A stretch of DNA of 64,000 nt, taken from assembly GCA_964591085.1 (NCBI GenBank), contig CAZPXH010000009.1, positions 32,864 to 96,863 on the forward strand. The letters run 5' to 3'. Made by a program: the position numbers and the translations under genes. The notes below the pieces were generated by a model. That model was given only the letters and a program-made list of their open reading frames with translations, had not been told where the DNA came from and searched no databases. This stretch comes from CAZPXH01 sp964591085 (GTDB lineage Bacteria; Spirochaetota; Spirochaetia; DSM-27196; CAZPXH01). Of this stretch, positions 32,032-40,673 are shown piece by piece (position 1 is the stretch's first letter; every line of letters begins with the position of its first letter).

Positions 32032-34386
32032 CTAGCCCACCATTGCCGGGAGTTCCCGTGGATCAGAAATCCGCCGAAGCTCCGTGCCCTCCCGATCAAG
32101 CTCCAGAATGGTGGGCGTTCTGGTGATTTGGTGCTTCTCAGCCAGAGCAAACCCGGTCTCTTCTTCAATAGATACCCGCTCTACCGGAATCCCCAAGCGC
32201 TCCAGCTCCGCGCTCATGGTTCCGCATCCGGCGCACTGGCGCTGGTGGAAGTAGATTCGGCGGGTGGCATTCACCGGGTCCGCGGGCCTCTCCTGCTCCT
32301 GCCGGGTTTCGCGGGTTCCGTCGCCGGGCACAAAGGTTTCCCGCTCGGTGTACTCCTGGGCCTTCCCCCGGTTCCAGTTCACCAGAGAACGGTAGTAGCC
32401 AACAATGCGGGTGTAGATCTCCGTTGGGTTCCCACACTTCGGGCACTCCTTGTGTTCACCGGAGAGGTATCCGTGCTCCCGGCAGATGCTGAAGGTGGGA
32501 GTGATGGTGAAGTAGGGAAGGTGGTAGTTCTCCGCAATGCTGCGCACCAGCGCTGCGGTGGTCGCGGGGTCCGTGATCGCTTCCCCCAGGAAGGTGTGAA
32601 ACACCGTTCCGCCGGTGTAGCGCGTCTGCAGGCCGTCCTGGTGGTCCAGCGCTTCAAAGGGGTTCCTCGTTGCATCAACCGGGAGCTGGCTTGAGTTGGT
32701 GTAGTAGGGCTCCTCTGCCCCCGAGGTGATGATGTCCGGATAGCGTTCCCGGTCGTGGCGCGCCAGGCGGTAACTGGTGCTCTCCGCGGGTGAGGCTTCG
32801 AGGTTGAACAGGTCCCCCGTCTCCTCCTGGTAGGTGGCAAGGCGGTCCCGCATGAAGTCCAGGATCCGGATTGCAAGTGCTCTTCCAGTCTGCGTATCAA
32901 TTCCCTCGCTCCGGAGGTTGAGCAGCGCCTCGTGCATGCCCACAAGCCCGATGGTTGAGAAGTGATTGTTGAGGTGGCTGAGGTAGCGGCGCGTGTAGGG
33001 GAACAGGCCGTTCTCCATCAGGCGGGTGACCACCTTTCGCTTCACCGTCAGGCTCTCTGCCGCCAGGTCCATAACCCGGCCCAGGCGGGCGAAGAATTCA
33101 TCTTCATCTCCGGAGAGGTAGCCCAGGCGCGGCAGGTTCACGGTTACAACACCGATGCTCCCGGTAAACTCGTCCGATCCGAAGAGCCCGCCACCGCGCT
33201 TGCGCAGTTCCCGCTTGTCCAGCTGGAGTCGGCAGCACATGGAGCGGACATCGCCGGGATCCAGATCGCTGTTGATGAAATTCTGGAAATAGGGGGTTCC
33301 ATAGCGCCCGGTCATCTCAAACAGCAGGCGGGCATTTGGGCTGTCCCAGTCAAAGTCAGCGGTGATGTTGTAGGTGGGGATGGGGTATTGAAAGCCGCGT
33401 CCGTTTGCATCGCCTGCAAGCATGAGCTCAATGAAGAGCCTGTTGATCCGATCCATCTCCGGCTGGCAGTCGCCGTAGGTGAAGTCTTGCTCTTCGCCGC
33501 CCACCAGCGCCGGCCGGTCGGCGAGGTCCCGGGGCACGTTCCAATCCAGGGTGATGTTGGTGAATGGTGCCTGGCTGCCCCAGCGGCTGGGAGTGTTCAC
33601 GCCAAACACAAAACTCTGCAGCGCCTGCCTGATATCCCGGTCCGTCAGCCCGTCAATCTTCACAAAGGGCGCGAGATAGGTGTCAAAGCTGCTGAAGGCC
33701 TGGGCACCGGCCCACTCGTTCTGCATGATCCCCAGGAAATTCACCATCTGGTGAACCAGCGTGGAGAGGTGCTGGGCGGGCTTGCTGGTGATCTTGTCTG
33801 GTACGCCACCGAGGCCCTCCTGAATGAGCTGCCGCAGGCTCCAGCCCGCGCAGTACCCGCTGAACATGGACAGATCGTGGATATGCATATCCGCGTTCCG
33901 GTGGGCATCCGCAACCGCCTGGGTGTACACGTTCTGCAGCCAGTAGTTGGCCGTGATGGTTCCGCTGTTGTGCAGGATCAGGCCACCGAGGGAGAAGTTC
34001 ACGTTGGCGTTCTCATTCACCCGCCAGTCGCTGCGGTCCAGATAGCCATCCATGGTGGCATCTATGTCCAGCATCAGCGCTCGAGTATCGCGGACCGCAT
34101 GCCTGCGGGCGCGGTAGAGGATGAAGGCACGGGCGACGTCATAGTGACCCCGCTGCATCAGGGTGGTTTCCACCAGATCCTGGATGTCCTCAATCTCCGC
34201 GCAACCACCGGGATTCGCTCCCAGCAGGAGCTTTTCCACCTGCGCTACCAGCGAGTCAAGGCCGATCTCCGGTGCCTCTGCGTCCTGTCCACAGGCGCGG
34301 AAGGCCTTGGCCATCGCCTTTCTGATCCGTGCCGGATCCCAGGATTCCAGCCTGCCGTCCCGTGTGAGTACCTGCTGCATAATCAT
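32032..34386 (-). CDS. nrdD: anaerobic (class III) ribonucleoside-triphosphate reductase fused to a redoxin domain
   Basis: 784 residues from ATG 34386, behind GGGAGGG. N-terminal ATP-cone regulatory domain (VLTRDGRLESWDPARIRKAM, residues 6-25), then the catalytic barrel. A zinc site near the end: Cys635-x2-His638 and Cys648-x2-Cys651. The glycyl radical residue is Gly663 in RIVGYYRSLVNWNRGK. After a 45-residue linker comes a thioredoxin-fold domain at about 710-784: HQRQCAGCGTM (redox CxxC at 718-721) and RTPTILELD with a cis-Pro at 758. Class III enzymes that use a thioredoxin-type reductant are known; here the reductant appears to be built in. Start overlaps the nrdR stop as ATGA; nrdG follows. 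Confidence 0.95.
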   Translation of the reverse strand: MIMQQVLTRDGRLESWDPARIRKAMAKAFRACGQDAEAPEIGLDSLVAQVEKLLLGANPGGCAEIEDIQDLVETTLMQRGHYDVARAFILYRARRHAVRDTRALMLDIDATMDGYLDRSDWRVNENANVNFSLGGLILHNSGTITANYWLQNVYTQAVADAHRNADMHIHDLSMFSGYCAGWSLRQLIQEGLGGVPDKITSKPAQHLSTLVHQMVNFLGIMQNEWAGAQAFSSFDTYLAPFVKIDGLTDRDIRQALQSFVFGVNTPSRWGSQAPFTNITLDWNVPRDLADRPALVGGEEQDFTYGDCQPEMDRINRLFIELMLAGDANGRGFQYPIPTYNITADFDWDSPNARLLFEMTGRYGTPYFQNFINSDLDPGDVRSMCCRLQLDKRELRKRGGGLFGSDEFTGSIGVVTVNLPRLGYLSGDEDEFFARLGRVMDLAAESLTVKRKVVTRLMENGLFPYTRRYLSHLNNHFSTIGLVGMHEALLNLRSEGIDTQTGRALAIRILDFMRDRLATYQEETGDLFNLEASPAESTSYRLARHDRERYPDIITSGAEEPYYTNSSQLPVDATRNPFEALDHQDGLQTRYTGGTVFHTFLGEAITDPATTAALVRSIAENYHLPYFTITPTFSICREHGYLSGEHKECPKCGNPTEIYTRIVGYYRSLVNWNRGKAQEYTERETFVPGDGTRETRQEQERPADPVNATRRIYFHQRQCAGCGTMSAELERLGIPVERVSIEEETGFALAEKHQITRTPTILELDREGTELRRISDPRELPAMVG

Positions 34387-34856
34387 TGTTCCGCACCCTC
34401 CCGTGCTTCCAGATCCTGAATTGTCTGAACGAATTCCATGATGTCGTTGAAGTTCCTGTAGACCGAGGCAAATCGAACGTAGGCCACGCGATCGGTGTCA
34501 TAGAGACGGGACAACACCAGGTCCCCGATCCGACGGGACGAGATCTCGTGTGATGTCCTCGCGTGAAAGGCTGCTTCGTCTTCTATTTCATTGAGGAGCT
34601 GCTCGATGGCCTCTTCTGCAACCGCTCGCTTCTCCAGGGCCCGCCGAAGTCCCCGCTCCACCTTTTCCCGGCTGTATGGCTCGCGCCGCCCATTGCTCTT
34701 GATGACCATCACAGTGCGCTCTTCCAGCCGTTCGTAGGAGGTGAAGCGGTATCCGCAGTTGTTGCACTCCCGCCGGCGTCTGACACTGGTGCCCTGGGCA
34801 AGGGAGCGGGACTCGATGACCTTGTCGTTGTCTTCGCCGCAGCGGGGACAGCGCAT
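34383..34856 (-). CDS. nrdR: transcriptional repressor NrdR
   Basis: 157 residues, full length. The N-terminal zinc ribbon MRCPRCGEDNDKVIESR and CNNCGYRFTSYE has two CxxC pairs (Cys3, Cys6, Cys31, Cys34). An ATP-cone follows (MVIKSNGRREPYSREKVERG). NrdR senses ATP/dATP and represses ribonucleotide reductase genes by binding paired NrdR boxes. GGAGGT lies before the ATG. First gene of the nrdR-nrdD-nrdG operon, with a candidate box over its own -10, so it should repress itself and the reductase. Confidence 0.97.
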   Translation of the reverse strand: MRCPRCGEDNDKVIESRSLAQGTSVRRRRECNNCGYRFTSYERLEERTVMVIKSNGRREPYSREKVERGLRRALEKRAVAEEAIEQLLNEIEDEAAFHARTSHEISSRRIGDLVLSRLYDTDRVAYVRFASVYRNFNDIMEFVQTIQDLEAREGAEQ

Positions 34857-34861
34857 CCAAA

Positions 34862-34934
34862 CCTCCGTATATGGTGCCGCACAGCGGTACTACCGCTGCT
34901 GTGACACTATACATGGTGTATCGGTACCTGCCAA
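34862..34934 (-). promoter_or_regulatory. nrdR-nrdD-nrdG promoter with NrdR-box candidates and a palindrome
   Basis: Minus strand: -35 TTGGCA (34929-34934), 17-bp spacer, -10 TATAGT (34906-34911), both 5 of 6 matches. The 16-mer ACACCATGTATAGTGT (complement of 34904-34919) fits the NrdR box consensus (ACACWATATVTAGTG type) and covers the -10. A second, weaker box is GCACCATATACGGAGG (34862-34877), 42 bp centre to centre (four helical turns; known pairs are usually three turns apart), and it overlaps the ribosome site. Between them is a perfect inverted repeat CAGCGGTA-n-TACCGCTG (34882-34898). Confidence 0.6.
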
Positions 34935-35028
34935 GGGTATTGTGAGAGAAGTGCGGATTAACATCCCGGCGTCATTTATTTGTGTTTTGCTCAGGAATTT
35001 CTTACAACGCGAGAGCGATCCGGCCGGT

Positions 35029-35730
35029 CTAGAGCCAGCGCGGGAACAGGAGGCAGATGGTCAGGACGCCGCTCCACAGAAGCAGTACTAGCAGATCCCG
35101 CAGGCCCAGGGCGGGCCAGCGCGGCTGCCCCTCTGCAAGCAGCCCGCGGAGCTGAAGCGAATCCGCGCTGTGCACCGTGCGGACAAGATGTCGCCGGAGG
35201 AGGCCCTGCCAGGACCAGGCGCGAACCCCCAGATCGGGCCGAGCTCCTGCGCGGGCCAGCATAGCGTCCCGGCGGAGGCGGTTGGCGCGGCGGAGATCAC
35301 GGGTCCCGCGGAGCACCAGCAGCACAAAACCCAGGCTCCGCTCTTCCGCTCGCTGGCCGAAGGGCCTGAGCCACCAGGAAATGCCGCGCGCAATCCCGGT
35401 CTCTCCCTGCAGGATCACCAGGAATCTCGCCGCAAGCACACTGATCAGGAATCGCGCTGCCAGACCAAGACCCCGCAGCAATCCTGCCCGGTCCGCTACC
35501 AGCCCCAGGCCCTCAATCCAGGTGAAGGCGTTGAAGAGCACCGCGGTCCCCGCGATCACGAGGACTGCCTTCATGGATGCAAGCATCCGGGACGGCGATT
35601 CCCAGTGAACAAGAATGGCGATGAGAAGCGCTACGGCCAGCGCTGAGAGGGACTGCGGATCGGCGGCCCACACGGCAATGCAGGTCAGGCTGAGCCATAG
35701 AACTCCGAGGCGGGGATCCAGGGGCTTCAC
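35029..35730 (-). CDS. bioN: energy-coupling factor transporter transmembrane protein (EcfT/BioN)
   Basis: 233 residues with five or so membrane helices (for example LWLSLTCIAVWAADPQSLSA, VLVIAGTAVLFNAFTW) and the cytoplasmic coupling helices that carry the Ala-Arg-Gly type motif, here RRDAMLARAGARPD, which docks onto the ATPase. It transmits ATP hydrolysis to the substrate-binding membrane subunit. Start GTG overlaps the bioM stop in GTGA (35727-35730). Third gene of the bioY-bioM-bioN order, so it serves biotin uptake most likely. Symbol assigned by context; a group II ECF module shared with other S-components is possible. Confidence 0.83.
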   Translation of the reverse strand: MKPLDPRLGVLWLSLTCIAVWAADPQSLSALAVALLIAILVHWESPSRMLASMKAVLVIAGTAVLFNAFTWIEGLGLVADRAGLLRGLGLAARFLISVLAARFLVILQGETGIARGISWWLRPFGQRAEERSLGFVLLVLRGTRDLRRANRLRRDAMLARAGARPDLGVRAWSWQGLLRRHLVRTVHSADSLQLRGLLAEGQPRWPALGLRDLLVLLLWSGVLTICLLFPRWL

Positions 35731-36494
35731 GCGGTGTTCGCCGATTCGGCGGCAATGTGACGACCGAGAGCCTGCAGTGCTGTCAGCGGAGGGAGGACCG
35801 CGCCTGTCGATGAGCCGGAACCCGGATGGGCAGCGTCCTCTCCCGGCCAGTGCTCTTCTGTCGGCGGCAACGCGAGGTCAGCGCTGATCTGTCCGCGCTC
35901 CAGCAGAAGCAGTCGGTCCGCGGTGTGGAGAATCCACTGCAGGTCGTGTGTCATAACGATCACCGTGGTTCCTGCCCGCTTGGCAGAAAGCAGCATCTTC
36001 AGCACGTCCATGCCCGCCCGATAGTCCAGGAAGCTCCAGGGTTCGTCACAGACCAGGATGGGGCGTCGGGCCAGCAGCGCCGTCGCTATGGCTAAACGGC
36101 GCCGCTCTCCGCCTGACAACTCCTCCGGTGGGCTATCCAGCCGGTCCCGGAGGCCGGCGGACTCGGCCGCGTCCCGAACCCGGGCGGCAACCTCCTCCTG
36201 TCCTGCACCTGCCATTCGCAGACCCAGGCCCAGGTCGTCCGCCACCGTTGCGCCAAGGATCTGATGTTCGGGTTCCTGCATCACCAGTGCCACGGGCCCG
36301 GCAAGCCAGAGCGCCGAATCCGCGGATTCATTGAGGCCGGCGAGGTGTCGTGCCAGGAGTGACTTCCCCGCGCCGTTGGGGCCACCAAGCACCGTGAAGC
36401 TGCCGGACCGAATGGCACATACGTCAATGGAGAGCAGCTCAAGGCCATCCTCCGTTGTGTAGCGGAGCCCGCTGATCCGCACGGCATCAGCCAT
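35727..36494 (-). CDS. bioM: energy-coupling factor transporter ATP-binding protein (BioM)
   Basis: 255 residues, one complete ABC ATPase: Walker A GGPNGAGKS, Q-loop VMQEPEHQ, signature LSGGERRRLAIATALL, Walker B ILVCDEPWSFLDYR, and H-loop MTHD. The only ATPase in the operon, so it should work as a homodimer with BioN. Start ATG 36494 lies inside the 3' end of bioY (8-base overlap) with AGGAGG upstream. Confidence 0.93.
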   Translation of the reverse strand: MADAVRISGLRYTTEDGLELLSIDVCAIRSGSFTVLGGPNGAGKSLLARHLAGLNESADSALWLAGPVALVMQEPEHQILGATVADDLGLGLRMAGAGQEEVAARVRDAAESAGLRDRLDSPPEELSGGERRRLAIATALLARRPILVCDEPWSFLDYRAGMDVLKMLLSAKRAGTTVIVMTHDLQWILHTADRLLLLERGQISADLALPPTEEHWPGEDAAHPGSGSSTGAVLPPLTALQALGRHIAAESANTA

Positions 36495-37098
36495 CCGGGT
36501 CTTGCCTCCTGAGCACAGATGGCAGGGGATGCAGGGTCCGCGCGATGAGCGCAGCGAGCGTGGCCTTTGCCAGGTCCCCGGGAAGGAAGGGCAGCAGGCC
36601 CGCAGCCAGGAGGGCCTGTCCCCCGAGTTCCGTTCTTATTGCCAGCCAGGCAAGACCAGTGGGATAGACCAGCAGCATCCCGAGCAAAGACGCAAGGAGC
36701 AGGCGCGCAAGCTGGGGCCGGGCGTCCTGGCTCCTTGGATATCCGATGAGGCCGGCCACCAACGCTGCCGGCAGGAAACCAAGCAGGTAGCCGCCGGTGG
36801 GTCCGAGCAGGTGCCCGATTCCGCCCGCTGCGCCGCTGAACAATGGCAGGCCCGCCGCGCCCAATCCAAGGTACGCAAGCACTGACAGGCTGCCGGTCGC
36901 CGGGCCAAGCGCCAGGCCGGCCAGAATGACAAACAGGTTCTGCAGAACCACCGGAACCGGGCTCAGCGGCATTGGAATGGAGAGCCAGGCGCCTGCGGAG
37001 ATCAGGGCCACAAAGGCGGCTGCAGCAGCCGATCGGGCGCTCAGGGTACGCCTGCCGCTACCGGGAGCCTGTGGCGGCTGTGCGGGAGAAGCACTCAT
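36487..37098 (-). CDS. bioY: biotin transporter S-component BioY
   Basis: 203 residues, six hydrophobic segments. Signature LSIPMPLSPVPVVLQNLFVILAGLALGP and GPTGGYLLGFLPAALVAGLI are typical BioY (substrate capture of biotin). BioY may work alone or with BioMN, both of which are encoded directly downstream with overlapping starts. No ribosome site; a promoter-like TGGACG, 17 nt, TAGTCT lies 10 nt before the ATG, so a very short leader is likely. Biotin synthesis genes are not in the window, suggesting reliance on uptake. Confidence 0.94.
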   Translation of the reverse strand: MSASPAQPPQAPGSGRRTLSARSAAAAAFVALISAGAWLSIPMPLSPVPVVLQNLFVILAGLALGPATGSLSVLAYLGLGAAGLPLFSGAAGGIGHLLGPTGGYLLGFLPAALVAGLIGYPRSQDARPQLARLLLASLLGMLLVYPTGLAWLAIRTELGGQALLAAGLLPFLPGDLAKATLAALIARTLHPLPSVLRRQDPDG

Positions 37099-37108
37099 CA
37101 GGATGCAG

Positions 37109-37137
37109 AGACTACCGACAGTGGCCCGCGGCGTCCA
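37109..37137 (-). promoter_or_regulatory. promoter of bioY-bioM-bioN
   Basis: Minus strand -35 TGGACG (37132-37137), 17 bp, -10 TAGTCT (37109-37114), then 10 nt to the bioY ATG at 37098. No BirA-type operator recognised. Confidence 0.4.
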
Positions 37138-37192
37138 CGAACGGAGCGTTCGTGGCCCCGCATCGTTTGGTCTGCTACACTGCGGCCACCCT

Positions 37193-38479
37193 ATGGGTAT
37201 CCGGATTCACCGCTCCCGGCGGACGCGTCTTTCCCGCTGGCTGCGCGCGAGCCTTCTTCTGGCCACGGTCCTGGTTCCGGCGCACGCGGACCCCGCTCGT
37301 TTTGCATCCCTGCCCTGGGATGCCGGAGGCGCCCGTGCTGTCATTGTCATAGATGAGGAAACCGGCACGGTCCTCTTTGCCCACAATGCGGACACTCCCC
37401 ATCCACCGGCCTCTATCACCAAAGTGTTTGCCGTTCACGCGGCGCTGGATGTGCTGCTGGATCGAGGCATTGGTCCAGCGAGCCTGGTTCCCATATCCGC
37501 TGACGCGGCCTGGTACGCCGCTCCACCAGGAAGCTCCCTCATGTTCCTGGAACCGGGTCAGCAGGTTCGCCTGGATGAGCTCCTGCTTGGTTTGCTTGTT
37601 TCTTCAGGTAATGACGCTGCGCTTGCCCTCGCCCAGCTGAGCCACGGGAGCGAGCAAGGAATGGTTGCAGCAATGAACCGGCTTGCTGCTGATCTTGGCC
37701 TTGCCGCAACCAGCTTCAGTGATGTCAGCGGTCTGTCCGCGGAGAACCGTACTACGGCGTCCGACCTCGCACGCTTCCTGCGCTTTCACCGGGAGTTCTA
37801 CGGGCCGCTCCTTGATCCCATCTACCGCGCACCGGGGTTTGTGTTTCCGCGGCCGCAGAACCTTGCGCCGGATCCCTCCCGGTTCCGGATCCAGCAGCCA
37901 ATTGCGCAGGACAGCCGGAACCTGCTGTTGTCCCTGCTGGACGGAGCGGACGGAATCAAGACCGGCTACACCGATGCCTCGGGCTACAACCTGGCGTTCA
38001 GCGTCAGCAGCAATGACCGCAGAATCATTGGAGCGGTGCTTGGGATTCAGGCGCCGGACAGCCTCACCGGAAGCAGGGTCCGCGCGGAGATTGCAGCCGG
38101 TCTTGCCCGGACCGCGCTCTCCGGAACCCGGCTCCTCCAGCCTACCGGTCCGCCAATCCCTCTTCCCCGCCTCTGGCTTGCCCAGGAGGACGAGCTTTCG
38201 GTCAATGCGGCCCCCTGGTCCGACGTTGTGATTCCCACGGGCCGCGAACAGGACCTGCACTACCGTTCGGACGTTCCAACGAATCTTCTTGCGCCGGTCA
38301 GCCGTGGCGTGGTCCTCGGGACGCAGAGCCTGGTGCTGGACGGTGAGGTGATCGCCGAGCGGACAGTGCGCGCCACACAGTCAGTCCCTCGTTCCGGAGT
38401 GCTCGGCCGCTTTCAGGATGAGCTACTATTAATCATCAGCGGCCGAAGCGGTCCCGCGCGGCCCGCCACGGCTCAGTGA
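37193..38479 (+). CDS. D-alanyl-D-alanine carboxypeptidase (PBP5-like)
   Basis: 428 residues from ATG 37193. Signal peptide about 1-32 (SLLLATVLVPAHA). Active-site motifs: SxxK as PASITK with Ser74 and Lys77, SGN at 138-140, KTG at 256-258, all at the family spacing. It trims the terminal D-Ala of peptidoglycan stem peptides in the periplasm. A C-terminal PBP5-type beta domain (about 300-395) follows. The start has no ribosome site; TACACT lies 11 nt upstream, like other near-leaderless genes here. Divergent from bioY across 94 bases. Confidence 0.93.
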   Translation: MGIRIHRSRRTRLSRWLRASLLLATVLVPAHADPARFASLPWDAGGARAVIVIDEETGTVLFAHNADTPHPPASITKVFAVHAALDVLLDRGIGPASLVPISADAAWYAAPPGSSLMFLEPGQQVRLDELLLGLLVSSGNDAALALAQLSHGSEQGMVAAMNRLAADLGLAATSFSDVSGLSAENRTTASDLARFLRFHREFYGPLLDPIYRAPGFVFPRPQNLAPDPSRFRIQQPIAQDSRNLLLSLLDGADGIKTGYTDASGYNLAFSVSSNDRRIIGAVLGIQAPDSLTGSRVRAEIAAGLARTALSGTRLLQPTGPPIPLPRLWLAQEDELSVNAAPWSDVVIPTGREQDLHYRSDVPTNLLAPVSRGVVLGTQSLVLDGEVIAERTVRATQSVPRSGVLGRFQDELLLIISGRSGPARPATAQ

Positions 38480-38557
38480 TCGGCCGCGCCACGCGTGCCA
38501 TCCTGGTGGCCGCAGGAAAGCCCGCGCCGAGCCCATGCTAGCCTTCGGCCGGGCTGA

Positions 38558-39541
38558 TCAACTCAGGCCGGTCAGCGCGCGGATGTACTGCAGGCGTTCA
38601 TAGAGTTCGGGCTTGTCTGCCTTGTCCTGGCTGAGCTGCCCGCTCATCTCCGCGATGGTTTGCACGCTGTGCCGGTCCATCCAAGCCGCAATGCTGTCAC
38701 GCGTCTCGGTGAGCGCCTCGTAACCACCCCTGTAGACCCCCGTGCACATCTGCACGACGCCCGCGCCGGCGAGCAGCGCCTTGATGGCGGCTTCACCGTT
38801 GTGAATTCCGGTAGTGGCGGCGAGGTCACACCCGATTCGGCCGTACAGCAGGGAGAGCCAGCGCAGAGTGGGGTAGATCTCCTCCGGTGCGCTGAACTGC
38901 ACTCCCGGCTTCAGCTGCAGGTTCTCAGTATCAATGTCCAGCTGGTAGAAGCGGTTGAACAGTACCAGTCCCTGGGCACCGGCCTTTCGGATTTCCCGCG
39001 TGACGTTGGCAAGTGAGCTGTAGTAGGGCCCGATCTTCACGGCAAGCGGTACGTTCACCTGACTCCGAACCCGGCTCACAATCTTCACCGTGCGGGTGTC
39101 TATGGAATCACCGGCCTCGTCCACCCCTCGGGGCAGGAGTCCGATGTTCACTTCTATCGCTTGAGCTCCGGCATCTTCCAGCTGTTTGGCGTAGGTGCCC
39201 CACCACTTGGGGGAGACGCAGTTCACGCTGGCAATGACCGGGATGGAGACGGCTTCCCGCGTCGAGCGAATGAGTGAGAGGTAGTCCTCGGGACCAAGCC
39301 GCATTCCCATTCCGCTGACGTACTCTTCGGCCTCCGGGTGAACACCCAGATTGGTCTCCGCGGCTTTTGCGCCGACCTCAGCGCTGATCTGCTCCTCAAA
39401 GAGGCTCTTGAGAACCACGGCTCCGGCCCCTGCGTCTTCCGCACGTTTCACCCCGTCAACGGAACGCGAAAGGCTGGAGCTACCGAGAACAACCGGAGAG
39501 GGCAGACTGAGACCGAGAAAACTGGTAGAAAGATTAGGCAT
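38558..39541 (-). CDS. dihydroorotate dehydrogenase-like flavoprotein
   Basis: 327 residues. PyrD-type TIM-barrel with FMN: FLGLSLPSPVVLGSSSLS start strand, KIGPYYSS (Lys at the FMN site), VNIGLLPRGVDEAG and a phosphate-binding segment LLAGAGVVQMCTGVYRGG. It is close to class-1 dihydroorotate dehydrogenases but is the divergent sub-group often annotated only as "dihydroorotate dehydrogenase-like", so the substrate is open. The catalytic region uses NCVSPKWWGTY. Start ATG 39541 behind GGGAGA. A Fur-type 7-1-7 palindrome overlaps that ribosome site. Confidence 0.82.
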   Translation of the reverse strand: MPNLSTSFLGLSLPSPVVLGSSSLSRSVDGVKRAEDAGAGAVVLKSLFEEQISAEVGAKAAETNLGVHPEAEEYVSGMGMRLGPEDYLSLIRSTREAVSIPVIASVNCVSPKWWGTYAKQLEDAGAQAIEVNIGLLPRGVDEAGDSIDTRTVKIVSRVRSQVNVPLAVKIGPYYSSLANVTREIRKAGAQGLVLFNRFYQLDIDTENLQLKPGVQFSAPEEIYPTLRWLSLLYGRIGCDLAATTGIHNGEAAIKALLAGAGVVQMCTGVYRGGYEALTETRDSIAAWMDRHSVQTIAEMSGQLSQDKADKPELYERLQYIRALTGLS

Positions 39542-39556
39542 TGAGAATGATTCTCC
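39542..39556. promoter_or_regulatory. Fur/PerR-family operator candidate
   Basis: TGAGAATGATTCTCC on the plus strand is a 7-1-7 inverted repeat (perfect over 13 bases, GAGAATgATTCTC, 39543-39555) and close to the Fur-family consensus TGATAATnATTATCA. It lies right before the dihydroorotate dehydrogenase-like start codon and 116 bases before the divergent solute-binding gene that leads the sufS operon. The responsible regulator is not in the window. Confidence 0.5.
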
Positions 39557-39631
39557 CGGATCCGAGCGATGATGTCACCCCAGTCTATACCGGAACAGTG
39601 GCAGCGCAAGCCGCCGATGTGTCCCAGATCT

Positions 39632-39660
39632 TTGCCTTTTGCGACCCATGCTGGTATGAT
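39632..39660 (+). promoter_or_regulatory. promoter of the solute-binding protein-sufS-sufU unit
   Basis: -35 TTGCCT (39632-39637), 17-bp spacer, -10 TATGAT (39655-39660), 11 nt to ATG 39672. No ribosome site; leader of about 4-5 nt expected. Confidence 0.55.
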
Positions 39661-39671
39661 TCCTGACTAAG

Positions 39672-40670
39672 ATGGTAAGCAATAAGCGGCTAGTGGTGTT
39701 TCGGCACATTCTCGTTGTGATCATACTTGTCGGTGGTGCGGCTATCCTCGGCGCAACCGGCACCACCGAGGATGCAGAAACCTGGACCGTGAGCGTCCTC
39801 CGTGGGCCAACCGGTGTTGGTGCGCTGCACCTTGCCGAAGCTGCCGCTGATGGGTTGCCCGCAGGCCCGGTCTCCGTTGAGTTTGTGAGTGCGCCGGATG
39901 CGATGGTTGCGCGGGTGGTCAACGGGGAAACCGAGTTTGCCGCCCTTCCGGTTAACCTTGCCGCAAGGCTCTACACTTCCGGCGCGCCGTATCGGCTTGC
40001 AGCGGTCACAGTGCGCGGTGTGCTGTACCTCGTCACCGCGGAGTCTGGGGTTGGCGGCATCGCTGACCTCGCGAATGCAGAGCCCATCCCGGCCGCGGGT
40101 CGGGGCGCCACCCCGCAGTTTGTAGTAGAGGCTCTCCAGCAGGAAACCGACGATTGGGCTGCCCTGACCTTTGACTTCCGGTCCAACCAGATTGAGCTTG
40201 CATCCCAGATGATAGCGGGATCCTTCCGGACCGCGCTGCTCCCCGAGCCCTTTGTCAGCCAGGTCCTGGGTGCCCTGCCGGAGGCTCGTGTTGTGGCGTC
40301 CGTGGAGGATGCCTTTGTGTCCGCCTTCGGAGTAAGCGAAGGCCTGGTACAGGGAGTTCTGGTTGTCCGGGATGATCTGCTTGGCTCGGATCCGGAGCGG
40401 GTCAGCCGCCTGGTATCTGCCTACGGCGATTCCGTTGCGGCGGCGCTTGCCGATCCGGCAGAAGCGGGGCGAAGATCAGAGCAGCTTGGACTTGGGTTGG
40501 CAGCAGCGGTGGTGGAGCAGTCCATGCCGCGTCTGGGCCAGACCTTTGTGCCCGCTTCCGAGGCTCGCCCAGCCGTGGAGGCCGTCCTGCAGGTTTTGTT
40601 GGACGCTGCTCCCCAGGCAATTGGCGGAGCGCTCCCGGATGACGGCTTCTACGCAGAAATTGGAGATTGA
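39672..40670 (+). CDS. ABC-type solute-binding protein (NMT1/TauA-like)
   Basis: 332 residues. N-terminal membrane/export segment about 12-30 (ILVVIILVGGAAILGA), then a two-lobe periplasmic-binding fold: VSVLRGPTGVGALHLAEA and VEFVSAPDAMVARVVNGETE at the start recall NMT1/THI5-type proteins for thiamine precursors, sulfonates or nitrate. No permease or ATPase is adjacent, so it is either an orphan receptor or shares a distant transporter. Its stop is 0-3 bases before sufS, so the three genes 39672-42382 form one transcript, pointing to a sulfur source for cysteine desulfurization. That link is inference. Confidence 0.8.
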   Translation: MVSNKRLVVFRHILVVIILVGGAAILGATGTTEDAETWTVSVLRGPTGVGALHLAEAAADGLPAGPVSVEFVSAPDAMVARVVNGETEFAALPVNLAARLYTSGAPYRLAAVTVRGVLYLVTAESGVGGIADLANAEPIPAAGRGATPQFVVEALQQETDDWAALTFDFRSNQIELASQMIAGSFRTALLPEPFVSQVLGALPEARVVASVEDAFVSAFGVSEGLVQGVLVVRDDLLGSDPERVSRLVSAYGDSVAAALADPAEAGRRSEQLGLGLAAAVVEQSMPRLGQTFVPASEARPAVEAVLQVLLDAAPQAIGGALPDDGFYAEIGD

Positions 40671-40673
40671 TTG

